Shown piece by piece: positions 8,001-16,617 of a DNA stretch of 22,944 nucleotides; the first letter of the stretch is position 1, and each line of letters opens with the position of its first letter. The stretch is from Pelagophyceae sp. CCMP2097. Its lineage: Eukaryota > Sar > Pelagophyceae. The notes under the pieces are model-generated. The model worked only from the letters and a program-made list of their open reading frames with translations, ran no database searches and was not told the DNA's origin. The translations under genes were made by a program, and so were the position numbers. The stretch is taken from NCBI GenBank assembly GCA_026770575.1, contig MU657298.1, forward strand, positions 18,686 through 41,629, written 5' to 3'.

Positions 8001-8758
8001 CCCTCCCCTCGAGAATTTCTTGGATCCACGTGTTGGTCTCGCCCGGCCCATCAATCCATGCCATCAACTTCTTAGGCAGCGCAATACCAGCGCCGTTTCG
8101 ACTTGATTTATATGATGCCTTCTGTGGTCAAGTTAGGGATCTTGCGCTTCATGCAGGGGGCCCTCTAGGAAGATATTGGAGCCACGTGTTGGTCTCACCC
8201 GCCTTGTTGTGCTGCACCATCAACTTCCTGAACAGCGCGATACCGGCGCCGTTAGAGCTTGTACCGAAAGAAACTTATTATTTCTGCTCGAGCGACTTAC
8301 GCGGCGTGTGGGCAAGGTCGCCAAGGCAGCTTCGTACCTCGTGTTGGTAGCGCATATCTCGTCAATCTGTACCATCAACTTCCTAGGCAGCGCGCTACTA
8401 GCGCCGAATTTGCTCGAAACGGGAAAAACTCGGTTTGATGAGATCGAGCGTTTTCCTCGGCGTGCGGGCGCCCCCGTCGAGACTTCTTCGTACCATGTGT
8501 CGGTCACTTCTGCTTCATCAAACCATGCCCTTATAGGCCCGCGCTGCGCGATGACAGCGCCGATATCGTTGGAAACGGGAAATTTTGCTTGCTCGAGTTT
8601 GAGCGTCGTGCTCTTCGTGTAGGCCTCCCCCCAGAGACTCATTGGGGCCACGTGTTGGTCTCGCCTGCTTCATCATCCTGTACCATCAACTTCCTAGGCA
8701 GCGCGATACAGGCACTCTTATGGCTTGCTCTGGAACATGGAGCCTCTGGGCGGGTAGA
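8000..8758 (-). pseudogene. Five tandem degenerate copies of a 52-codon repeat
   Basis: On the + strand, CACGTGTTGGTCTC-like anchors recur at 8027, 8183, about 8339, 8494 and 8649, a period of 156 bp = 52 codons. Read on the - strand, the units encode related peptides: GIALPKKLMAWIDGPGETNT, GIALFRKLMVQ, ASSALPRKLMVQIDEICATN, and IALPRKLMVQDDEAGETNTW. Recurring RRGKRSISSNR / RRVSRSSRNNK and KFPVS segments separate them. Copies 3 and 4 are joined in one open frame (8220-8651), while stops or frame changes break the others. A period divisible by three with conserved peptides shows a former protein repeat, now decayed. I do not recognise the family. Confidence 0.6.
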
Positions 8759-9096
8759 ATATGTGGCTGGGGCAAGTAGAAATGGACATTTACTACCAGC
8801 AAATCAAATCCGAGTTAGCCCGCCCACGGTGTAGAGTTCAGCGAGCCGGATCGGCTCGTCCAAACGCCGCCTTCTAACTCGTCGTCCTCGAAGCGCAGTG
8901 CCTTGGGGCAAGTAGGAATTGAACAAAAAGGGCGCGTTTCTCTTGATTTTTTCAAAACGAGTTTTTTCGCTGTGCGTGATCGCGCGCTCGCGTGGAGCGC
9001 GCTCAGATCATTAAAACCGCCCCAGCACTAAATCACGTTTCCTCGATAACTACCCTCGCCAATAAGAGTCCATTTCTACTTGCCCCAGCCACATAT
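8759..9096. mobile_element. 338 bp element with perfect 29-nt terminal inverted repeats
   Basis: ATATGTGGCTGGGGCAAGTA and the next nine bases (8759-8787) are exactly the reverse complement of 9068-9096. The interior has no coding capacity and includes a third partial arm, GGGGCAAGTAGGAATT, near 8904. Flanking ATAT/AT could be a short target duplication but is palindromic and so ambiguous. A MITE is the simplest reading. It abuts the 52-codon repeat array. Confidence 0.75.
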
Positions 9097-10156
9097 GTTC
9101 ACAAAAAAGGTTAAAACTGTTTAATCAAATCTCGAATCCTTAATCACCACCGCCGTTAGCCCGCGCCGCGCCTCGAGGACGCGGGCGCGCTCGCATAACC
9201 AGGCCTCCCGCTGCGACGCCCGATAGTAGAGGCGTTTTAGACCCTCGCAAACTTTTGGAAATCGCTCTCTATGTTTGCACTTTCGCGTTTACCTGGGATT
9301 TACGGGGTACGGACTGATTTCGATACCAAAAAAAAATTGACGCTCCGCGACCCGGCCTCGGGTCCACAGACCGGCTACGGGAATTTTAGTACGCGCGTTC
9401 GCTACGTCACGTCACGGTCGGTCCTATGGCATGGCGCATCAAACGTTTCGATTAACCTTACTGACCCAGGGTCCAAAATCAGGCCTACTAACACTCTGGC
9501 TCTTTGGTCGCGTTGTCGGGAGCGCCATGGTTGGGGGGGCGATGGCGTCGAGGGTGTAATCGTGCGCAGCCGGAATGTGGATGTACCGCGTATCGGCCCA
9601 GGCCGGGCCTGGGTCCTTTCCTCCGGGAGTGCGTTTTAACCCCTAAGCTAAGATAGATGTTCAGCTAGACTTTTTTTCAAAATATAAAAATATAAAAAAA
9701 GACCCAGGGTGGATATTAAGCAAGCAAAAGAAAAGAAAAGGAAAAGAAAATAAGAAGAAAAAATGTTGTGAAAACAACAGGTTTAGAACAAGTCCAGGTG
9801 AGGCCGATCCCGTCGATGCCGAACGCCAGGTCCGCCGCGTGCCCGCAGCCGACATTGTACTTTTTGGGGCGTCGCCGTCCGGCCAGTCACTTTCGACGCG
9901 GAAAACCTTCTGGTTCTTCAAATTTCGGTACGGATACTTCAAGTTTCGGCTTCACCAAAGTTTCCGCGAATTACATGTAATTCCTGGAATCGTGATCACG
10001 AAAATCGGAATAGTTTTTCAGACTTTGAACTTCGCTGAAACCCTGAATTCAGCTCGCGAAGGTTTGAGTCTCAAATTGGCTCGTCAGACGAGCTCCCGCC
10101 TGGGCAAGGTCGTGAGGATTACGCGCGCCGCGGACGGCGGCGTGGGCATCGGCGAT
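9097..10156. other. Spacer upstream of the sugar-transporter gene
   Basis: Contains the inverted partner CCAAAATCAGGCCT (9473-9486), the motif ACCCAGGGTGGATATTAAGC (from 9702), and a purine-rich run of AAAAG units (9728-9765). The palindrome GAATTACATGTAATTCC lies at about 9968. The transporter frame stays open from 9839 without any in-frame ATG until 10157. I take that upstream part as 5' UTR, because its codons (FKFR, TTT, AAA) are unlike the gene. Confidence 0.5.
9702..9727 (+). repeat. Dispersed motif ACCCAGGGTGGATATTAAGC
   Basis: Together with the following AAGCAA this 26-nt string also occurs at 7712-7737 (- strand) and, as ACCCAGGGTGGATTTTAAGC, at 16452-16471. At 16452 the GGGTGGATTTTAAGCAAG part is tandemly doubled. 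Confidence 0.75.
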
Positions 10157-11185
10157 ATGGGCGACGGGCTGCCGAAACCCAAGGAGCGCAACAGCTCGCA
10201 GGCGGCGATCTTGTCGTTTGTCGTCCTTTACGCCACGTGCTCGTCGTCCCTCTCAATCGTCAACAAATGGGCCATCCTGGAGCTGCCGTTCCCCGGCATC
10301 GTCACGGCGTGCCAGTTCCTCGCCACGTCCGTGACCGTCTTCGTGCTCGGCAAGCTTGGCGTCATCGATGTCGAACCGCTGCAGGCGGCGAAGATGTGGC
10401 AGATGGCGCCGATCAACATTGTCTTTTACCTAGCCGTGTTTACGAATGGCAAGGTGCTGCAGTACTCGACCGTTGAAACGTTCATCGCGTTCCGGTCGCT
10501 GACCCCGCTCCTCGTGGCGCTCTTAGACACGTTGGCGCGCGGCGAGCCGCGGCCGAGCCCGCGCACGTGCGGCTGTCTCGTCGCCATCGCGGCGGGGGCG
10601 GCTTCTTACGCGCACGACGACGCGAACTTTAGCATGCAAGGGTACACGTGGGCCGTGGTCTACCTCGCAATCATCGTCACGGAGATGGTCTACGCAAAAC
10701 ATATCACGTCCACCATCCAGCTCTCGACGTGGGGCCTCGTGCTCTACCAGAACACGATTGCGATGATGCTGTGGCCCATCGCATCCACCGTATCAGGCGA
10801 GTTTCTCGCCATTTCGCGCTTCGTTTATTCCGACAATGCGGACATGGCCGCCGCCGTCGAGAAGCCGGCGGTGCTCATCTCGTCGTCGGCCATCCTGCCG
10901 CTGTGCGTCTCGTGCTTCCTGGCCGTTGGAATCTCTTTCGCCGGCTGGGGCACGAGAGCCAACGTGTCGGCGACGGCGTTTACCGTGCTCGGCGTCGCCT
11001 GTAAGCTCGCCACCGTGGCCATGAACGTCGTCGTCTGGGACCACCACGCCTCGGCATCGGGACAGGTCTCCATCATCGTCTGCATCGTGTTTTCGGTGCT
11101 ATACCAGCAATCCGCACGGCGCGACAAAGATTCGCGCAAGCCGAAATCTCTGCCTATAGCTAATAAGGCAAACGCGCTCATCTAG
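10157..11185 (+). CDS. Nucleotide-sugar / triose-phosphate translocator family transporter (SLC35-like)
   Basis: Intronless 342-aa frame with about ten hydrophobic segments, of the drug/metabolite-transporter superfamily, NST/TPT branch. Diagnostic stretches are SLSIVNKWAI (residues 31-40), with the NK of the first helix. Next comes FTNGKVLQYSTVETFIAFRS (95-114), close to the motif of GDP- and UDP-sugar transporters such as GONST/SLC35D types. Then LSTWGLVLYQNTIAMMLWPI lies mid-protein, and ISFAGWGTRANVSATAFTVL near the end. Such proteins exchange nucleotide sugars for NMP across Golgi or ER membranes. The motif favours a GDP-sugar, but substrate is inference. The start is the first in-frame ATG. 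The basic C-terminal tail (ARRDKDSRKPKS) would face the cytosol. Unlike most genes here it has no intron. Confidence 0.85.
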   Translation: MGDGLPKPKERNSSQAAILSFVVLYATCSSSLSIVNKWAILELPFPGIVTACQFLATSVTVFVLGKLGVIDVEPLQAAKMWQMAPINIVFYLAVFTNGKVLQYSTVETFIAFRSLTPLLVALLDTLARGEPRPSPRTCGCLVAIAAGAASYAHDDANFSMQGYTWAVVYLAIIVTEMVYAKHITSTIQLSTWGLVLYQNTIAMMLWPIASTVSGEFLAISRFVYSDNADMAAAVEKPAVLISSSAILPLCVSCFLAVGISFAGWGTRANVSATAFTVLGVACKLATVAMNVVVWDHHASASGQVSIIVCIVFSVLYQQSARRDKDSRKPKSLPIANKANALI

Positions 11186-11545
11186 CCAGCCGAAGACAGG
11201 GCAGCCGCCGACGCTATCTCTGCCAAAAGCTTCCATGGACCTTGGAAGGGGGCCGCATCCCCGGTCGGACCTTAGGGTCAGTAGAAGACCTGCAGAGGCC
11301 CGGCTGGGCCGCATCTCGAGACCGGACGGCGGCCGTCGGGGTCGGCCGAACGGCTGGGGCTCTGGAGGTCGGTACCGGTCCCTCTCAAAAGAGGCCCTTT
11401 TCAGAGAAAGGTTCTTAATGTGTAGGAAGAAAGTGGCCCCGCGCCCTCGGGCAAGAGCGTGTCCGTGCGTCGCGGTGCTCGGAGCCTCACCAAAATACAG
11501 AGCTCGAAGGCCGGGCGTCGCGGGCCCGCGCGCGAGTTGCGCGCT
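11186..11545. other. Convergent 3' spacer between transporter and kinase
   Basis: A 360 bp spacer between two gene ends. It holds an inverted repeat CTCTCAAAAG / CTTTTCAGAG (about 11382-11407, 9 of 10 pairs) followed by AGGTTCTTAATGTGT (11409-11423), which matches the arm of the element at 5395-5411. No gene seen. Confidence 0.5.
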
Positions 11546-12901
11546 TCAGTGCCCGAGGAGGTGGTCGACGCGGTTCGCTGCCATGACCGCCTTGACGCCG
11601 CCCTTGAGCTTCCGGCGCGCGTTCCACTTTTTCATGTTGACCACGTTCACCTTGAGGTCCGTCGCCAGCTCGTCGGCGTGCTTCGTGAACCACTCGTGGT
11701 TCATCGCCTACGCGGGCGGCGTGCGGCGCCGCACGCGGCGCGGCCGCAGAGCCTCTGGCGGCGACGGCGACGGCGCGCGGCTACGGGCGCGCGCGACGGC
11801 GTTGGCGTGGCGCACCGCCGCCGCCGACGTCCGCTTGGCCGGGTTGACCTGGAGCAGCGACTTGATGAGGCTCTTGGCCTCTGCGGAGACGTTGGCCCAG
11901 TAGCGCTCGTCAAAGGTGAAGGTGCCGGCCTTGATGGCCTCGTAGAGCGCGGGCATGCCCTCCGAGTCGTCAAAGGGCTGGTAGCCGCCGAGGAGGATGA
12001 AGACGACGACGCCGACGGACCAGAGGTCGCACTCGAGGCCGTACGCCTTCTCGGAGACGATCTCCGGCGCGACGTACGACGGCGTGCCGCAGAGCGAGCG
12101 CAGCGGCATGCGCGCGTCCGTCGCGAAGCCAAAGTCGGCCAGCTTGACGTCGTGGTCGTTGTGCGCCGACTTGAGCAGCAGGTTCTCCGGCCTGCGTTCG
12201 CGCGTCGCCGGCGCGCTTCGGCGGCGGCCCGGGCGCGGCCCCGCGGCGGCGCCGCGTTTTCGGGGCGCCGCGTTTTCGGGGCTCACTTGATGTCGCGGTG
12301 CGCGATGTGCTTGCTGTGGAGGTGGTGGACGACGTCGAGGATGACCCAGACGACGTCGCGCGCCTCCTTTTCAGAGTAGTGCACGCGCTGAACGATGCGG
12401 TCAAACAGCTCGCCGCCGGCGACGACTTCCAGGACGATGTAGTAGTGCGACCGGTCCTGCGTGAAGTCAAAGTACTGGACGATGTGCGGGTGCGAGAGCT
12501 TGGAGAGGATGCCGACCTCTGCGTGCAGCGCGTCGATCTCGCCCTGTGTGCGGCACGCGTCAAGCGGCGCCGGGGCGGCACGGCGCGGACACGCCGCACC
12601 TTGCGCAGCTTGGCCTTTTGGATCACTTTGACCGCGAACTTGTCCTTGTTCGTCGTGTTGATCGCGAGCCGCACCGTCGAGTACCTACGCGCGGCTTCGA
12701 CGGCGCGCCAGGCTGCCGCTCGGCGCCGTGCGCGCGGGCGGCGCGGGCGCGGCGGCGGCGTAGCGGGGACGCCGCCGCTCGCGCGCCGTGGCCCAGCTCC
12801 TTGTCGAGCTGCAGGTGCTCGAACCGCGTGTAGCGGTGCGTTTCGGCCTTTGGCAACTCGCTGTCGAAGCAGAGGAAGCAACTCGAAATCTCGGCGCCCA
12901 T
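11546..12901 (-). CDS. Calcium/calmodulin-dependent-type Ser/Thr protein kinase, five exons
   Basis: Predicted 332-aa CAMK-group kinase. Exons (-): 12901-12783, 12684-12600, 12543-12287, 12191-11816, 11707-11546, all frames joining. The glycine loop is ELGHGAYSTV (intron 1 interrupts it, GC donor). Other landmarks are the ATP-binding Lys59 in FAVKVI, alphaC Glu77, HRDIKPEN with catalytic Asp152, DFG at 173-175, and [10 protein letters not shown] (188-197). The last exon gives AMNHEWFT, then [20 protein letters not shown] near 303-322. That stretch strongly resembles the autoinhibitory/calmodulin-binding segment of CaMKII (NARRKLKG). The protein ends soon after, so there is no association domain or EF-hands. 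The N-terminus [11 protein letters not shown] is a classic N-myristoylation (Gly2, Ser6) plus palmitoylation (Cys) signal, predicting membrane anchoring. This supports the chosen ATG. A TAG at 11708 seems to truncate the gene but lies in intron 4. Confidence 0.9.
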
Positions 12902-13106
12902 GCTCGAGCGAGGTCCCTGTGACTCGCGCGGGCCGGCGGAAAATCCAGACGCGGCCTGGCCACCGAGTCGACGAAAAGCTCGTGCGTAAACACTCACTCG
13001 AGTCGCCTAAAGGCCCGGTGCGTGAACACTCACTCGAGGATTTGCGAGCATCCCGTCGATCTCACGAAGGCGCCACGGAAGCGCCCGCGCCGGGGGCCAC
13101 GGCGCC
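12902..13106. promoter_or_regulatory. Shared divergent promoter with two 21-bp direct repeats
   Basis: Only 205 bp separate the kinase ATG (-) from the protease ATG (+). It contains GTGCGTAAACACTCACTCGA followed by G (12982-13002) and the same 21 bp with one A-to-G change (13018-13038), 36 bp apart and in the same orientation. Each carries CACTCACTCGAG. The position and spacing suggest binding sites for a common factor acting on both genes. This is inference. Confidence 0.55.
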
Positions 13107-15005
13107 ATGTTCCTCCTCGCGTCGCTGCTGGCGGGCGCCGCCGCCGGCGAAGAGGGCCTCGGGCAAATCTCGGACGGTTCGTCGGGGCGCGGGCCGTTCG
13201 TCGTGCCGCTCTCCCGCAGAGCGCCGCGGCGGCGGCGCCTCGGCGACGGCGACGGCGAGGCGAGCGAAGTGCCGCTCACGGACTACTTCAACAATCAGTA
13301 CGTCGGCGAGATTGGCATCGGTGCGTACCCACGGGCCCTCGAGCTCCCCCGCACGAGGGCCGCCCGCCTCAGACGGCGCCGACGCCGGGCGCGCAGGCAC
13401 GCCGCCGCAGCCGCTCTCGGTCGTGTTCGACACCGGGTCGTCGGACCTCTGGATCCCCGGCCGCGGCTGCACCGCGTGCGGCAACCATGCGAGCTTTGAC
13501 TCCTCGCTGTCGAGCACGTGCGTGCTGCGCCGTCCGCGAGTCCCCGAGGGCGCGTCGGCCGTCCGCGCGCGAGGCCGCCGGGCGTAGCTACGCCGCGGTC
13601 GCGGGCAAGGACGGCGCCGCGACGTTTGAGGTGGACTACGGCTCGGGTAAGGTCACAGGCCTCCAGGCCGCCGACGCCGTGCGCCTCGGCGCGCTCCAAC
13701 TCGCCGGCGTCACCCTCGGCGAGGTCGCCTACGAGGACGCCGACATCCGCGCGTTTCAGATGGACGGCATCGCCGGCCTCGCCTTCCGCGGCCTCGCCGT
13801 CGTCACAAAGCCGACGCTCCTCGAGCTCCTCCACGTGAGCGCCGCGGGGCGGCCCGCCGGGCGCGGGCGGCCTCTCTGCCGACGCGGCGCGCCACCGGGC
13901 CTTTTCCCCTCGAATGGCGCTGAGACAGTGGCCGGCGCAGGCGCAGCACCCGGCGATGCCGTACCTCTTCTCCGTCTACCTCTCCAACAACCCCGGCGAC
14001 GCGGCCAAGCCGAGCCACCTCGCCTTTGGCGCCTACGACCTCGGCATCGTCGGCGACAACGCGACGTGGCACTACACGCCCGTCATCAAGCGCGGCTTCG
14101 GCGACATGAAGTACTGTGAGGCGCCGGGGGCGCATTCGGACCCCGATCGGGCGGCCCGACCGGGGCGCGCCTCGCACTTGCGCGGAAACAGGGACGGTCA
14201 AGATGTACGGCGTCGACGTCGTGCCGGACGCGGCGCACCCGGCGCGGACGTTCTGCGGTTCTGGCTGCGCCGCCATCGTCGACACGGGCACGTCGGGCAT
14301 CGCCGTGCCAGAGGACGAATACGACGGCCTCGTCGCGTACGTGACCCAAGGGCTCAACTGCAAAGAGATCACGTGCTACTACGCAGACGTCGCCGACTTC
14401 CCGCAACTCGTCTTCAAGCTGGCGCCGGACAACGAGTTCCCCCTCCACGCCGCCGACTACGTCTCCTGCTCGCGCTGGGGCGAGTGCGTCGTCAAGTTCC
14501 AAAAGGCGAGCGGCTCGACGTACGTCTGACCTTCCGGGGCCCTCGCGCTCCGTCGTCGTCGCCCCACGCGCGCTCGTCGGGCCCGAGGCGCGCGACCAGG
14601 TACTGGATCCTCGGCGACGTCTTCATCGAGGCGTACTATACTCTTTACGACGTGGTGAACCTCCGCGTCGGGTTCGCGTGCAGCGGCGACTGCAACGGCG
14701 GCGCGTGGCACGGCCGCGGCGGCTACAACGAGGTCGAAGAGGCCAGCGCGTGGGTCCTGTGCGTCCGCGCACTCTACGGCGCGCTGCGCGCGCCGCGGCG
14801 TCGTGACGGCGCGCCGCGCAGGCTCCTGCTGGCCTTTGCCGCGTCTTCCGTCGGCGCGCTCCTCACGTATGCGGTGTGCGCCTACGCGAGGAAGCGCAGG
14901 GGCGACCCGTCGCCGGCCCCGTCGCCGGCCCCGAACGTCAAGAGCGCGGACGCGTTCGTCGTCACCCACGTCACGAACCCCGCCGCCGGGGCCCAGACTC
15001 GATGA
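13107..15005 (+). CDS. Pepsin-type aspartyl protease with C-terminal membrane anchor, six exons
   Basis: Predicted 496-aa type I membrane endopeptidase (A1 family). Exons: 13107-13320, 13397-13517, 13588-13834, 13941-14115, 14192-14519, 14600-15005; all introns GT-AG, 70-106 nt. The signal peptide is [14 protein letters not shown] and a basic RRAPRRRR stretch may mark a propeptide. [20 protein letters not shown] leads to catalytic Asp83 in FDTGSSDLW. The flap Tyr lies in DYGSGKVTG. Next are [12 protein letters not shown] and the rejoined [14 protein letters not shown]. The second catalytic Asp283 is in [10 protein letters not shown], followed by [19 protein letters not shown]. Near the C-terminus [20 protein letters not shown] is a single membrane helix, followed by ARKRRGD and a 39-residue cytosolic tail. 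Likely ER, endosome or surface protease. The acceptor of intron 3 could also be 13946, which loses two residues. Divergent to the kinase. Confidence 0.92.
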
Positions 15006-15486
15006 GACTGAGCCCTCTGTAACGTGTGCCAAATGAGCTCCTTCGCATCGCCGCGCGGTGCCTGGATCGCCGGTTGGCCGACAGCCCGCCGCCTCGCTTG
15101 ACACGCGGTCGCTTGCCTTGCAGAATCATTTAGCGAATTAAAACCTCGCTCCGTCGTGACCGAAGCGGCACTCGTGGCGTTCCAGACCGTGCCTCGAGTA
15201 CTCCTCTCCACCGCTTGTCGGGGACTCCCCTGCGGGCCGGTTAATCGGTCGTGGCACCCCGACTCGGCCGAGCTCGTCCGCAGCTCGGGCCGACAGGCTA
15301 TGGGATCGCTAAAAACTGACACCGCCCGCCGCTTCTCTTCGCGCTCTCCCGTTTCTCTGCTCCCTGCGCTTCGCCTGCCCTCCGCGCCGACTGTTCGATC
15401 GTTTAAAGTAAAGATCGCTAAAAACCCGGTGTCAAAACTTGCAGCCGGGTGGGAGGATCTTGACGTGTGGACGTCCGGCGTACGCG
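15006..15486. other. Spacer between protease and plastid-type protein genes
   Basis: A 481 bp spacer. It contains GATCGCTAAAAAC twice (15304-15316 and 15413-15425) and TTTAGCGAATTAAAAC at about 15130. The repeats lie upstream of the gene starting at 15487 and may be regulatory. No gene seen. Confidence 0.5.
15413..15425 (-). promoter_or_regulatory. TTTAGCGATC motif upstream of plastid-type gene
   Basis: GATCGCTAAAAAC, 62 bp before the ATG at 15487, is duplicated at 15304. A related GTTTAGCGATTTCG lies 59 bp before the ATG at 17849. The shared position suggests a promoter element, tentatively. Confidence 0.3.
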
Positions 15487-16279
15487 ATGCCGATGCCTCG
15501 CGCTTCTGTGGCATGCCTCGTGCTGCTGTGCGGCGCCCATGGGTTCCAGGCGCCGTCGAAGCGGGGCGCGCTCGACGTGCATCGACCACCCGTCTCCCGC
15601 TCGACGGCCGAGCCTTTGGCGCCGGCCCCCTCGACGGCCGAGCCTTTGGCGCCGCCCCCCTCGCTGGCGGACGCCATCAACGACTGGGGTGCGCTCACTC
15701 GAAAGGCAGCGCGCGCGCCCCGCATATCACGGTGCCCCGCGCAGGGCTCGGCCTCAAGGACCGGGCCAAGGCGAGCCGCGCGGCGGGCAAAAACGTCAAC
15801 TCCGCCACGCTCCTGACGCTCTTCGTCGCCTACCGCGCCTACCGCGGCTTCTTTGTCGTCCTCCCGGCCGTCTTCCAGCTCGTGCGGTCCAAGCTCGAGT
15901 CGGGCGAAATCGAGGTGCGTCGCCCGTGCTGCGTAGCGTGGCGCGTGTCGCAGCGCCGTCTCCGTTGCCTCGGGCCGCCCTCTGGATGGCCCCGCGACCC
16001 CCGCAGGCGCCGAGCAAAGTCATCGACGACATCGACCCGGAGACCGGCCAGATCCGCATGCGCAGCGTCATGCTCATGAACCTCGGCGCGGCCCTCTACG
16101 TCGTCCTCCTCCTGCTGCGAACCGGCGTCGAGGCCGTCTTCACCAAATTGTTTCGGATGATCTTGCCGAAGAAGAAGGCGTCGCCTGCCACGGACGCGCC
16201 CGCCGCCGCCGCCGCGGACGCGCCCGCCGCCGCCGTGCCGCCCGTGCCGCCCGTCGTCTTCGACATCGCTACGGCCTAG
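15487..16279 (+). CDS. Putative plastid-targeted two-helix membrane protein, unknown family
   Basis: Predicted 214 aa in three exons: 15487-15688, 15745-15914, 16007-16279. Introns are GT-AG, 56 and 92 nt; frames join as NDWG-LGLKDRAKASRAAGKN and SGEIE-APSKVIDDIDPETG. The N-terminus MPMPRASVACLVLLCGAHGF ends in an AHGF-QAP junction. A signal peptide followed by Phe is the hallmark of targeting to complex red-type plastids, so plastid location is likely. Two hydrophobic segments follow (LLTLFVAYRAYRGFFVVLPA and LMNLGAALYVVLLLL), then a Lys-rich and Ala/Pro-rich tail. A 30-bp tandem duplication (15601-15630, 15631-15660) doubles STAEPLAPxP in the linker. I do not recognise the family. A start at 15439 is possible, but that N-terminus would mask the signal peptide. 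Confidence 0.65.
15601..15660 (+). repeat. 30-bp tandem duplication inside CDS
   Basis: Two copies of TCGACGGCCGAGCCTTTGGC plus GCCG(G/C)CCCCC. They encode STAEPLAPAP and STAEPLAPPP in the linker after the presequence. Near-identity suggests a recent slip. Confidence 0.9.
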
Positions 16280-16617
16280 GCCAGCGACCCCTGTTGTCCG
16301 GGAGCCCCGGTGCCAGCGGCGCGACGTCTGCGCCTCTGACCCTTGTAATCAAACACGTTAACGTCCATCTGATGCCTAGCCGCACAGCGCAACAGAACCG
16401 CGAGCGACTGCGACACGAGCCACTGGGGAACGGGATCAAAAACGAAGAACCACCCAGGGTGGATTTTAAGCAAGGGTGGATTTTAAGCAAGCAACCCCGA
16501 CTTGTTTTAAAAATGTTAAACTTAAACTTAATCTCAAAATCTGCGGCGCCGCGCGGCCCGCGCCGCGCGGGCTAGCCGGCTGAGCGCTCGGAGACGCCCG
16601 AGGCCCGGCCACACCGA
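16280..16617. other. Spacer with doubled GGGTGGATTTTAAGCAAG
   Basis: A 338 bp spacer that holds the dispersed motif at 16452-16493, here tandemly doubled. It also holds TGCCTAGCCGCAC at about 16371, a 13-nt match to 1181-1193, and a GC-rich inverted stretch GCGCCGCGCGGCCCGCGCCG at about 16548. No gene seen. Confidence 0.5.

Noticed and set aside
9839..10156. N-terminal 106-codon extension of the sugar transporter
   Set aside because: No ATG in this part, AT-rich codons and no family similarity. The conserved protein begins after 10157.
11708..12286. Kinase apparently ending at TAG 11708
   Set aside because: The tail after RTSAAA is Arg/Pro-rich noise. Removing 11708-11815 restores AMNHEWFT and a CaMKII-like calmodulin-binding segment.
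14527..14529. Stop codon TGA truncating the protease
   Set aside because: It lies in a GTACGT...CAG intron (14520-14599). Splicing gives the expected [10 protein letters not shown].
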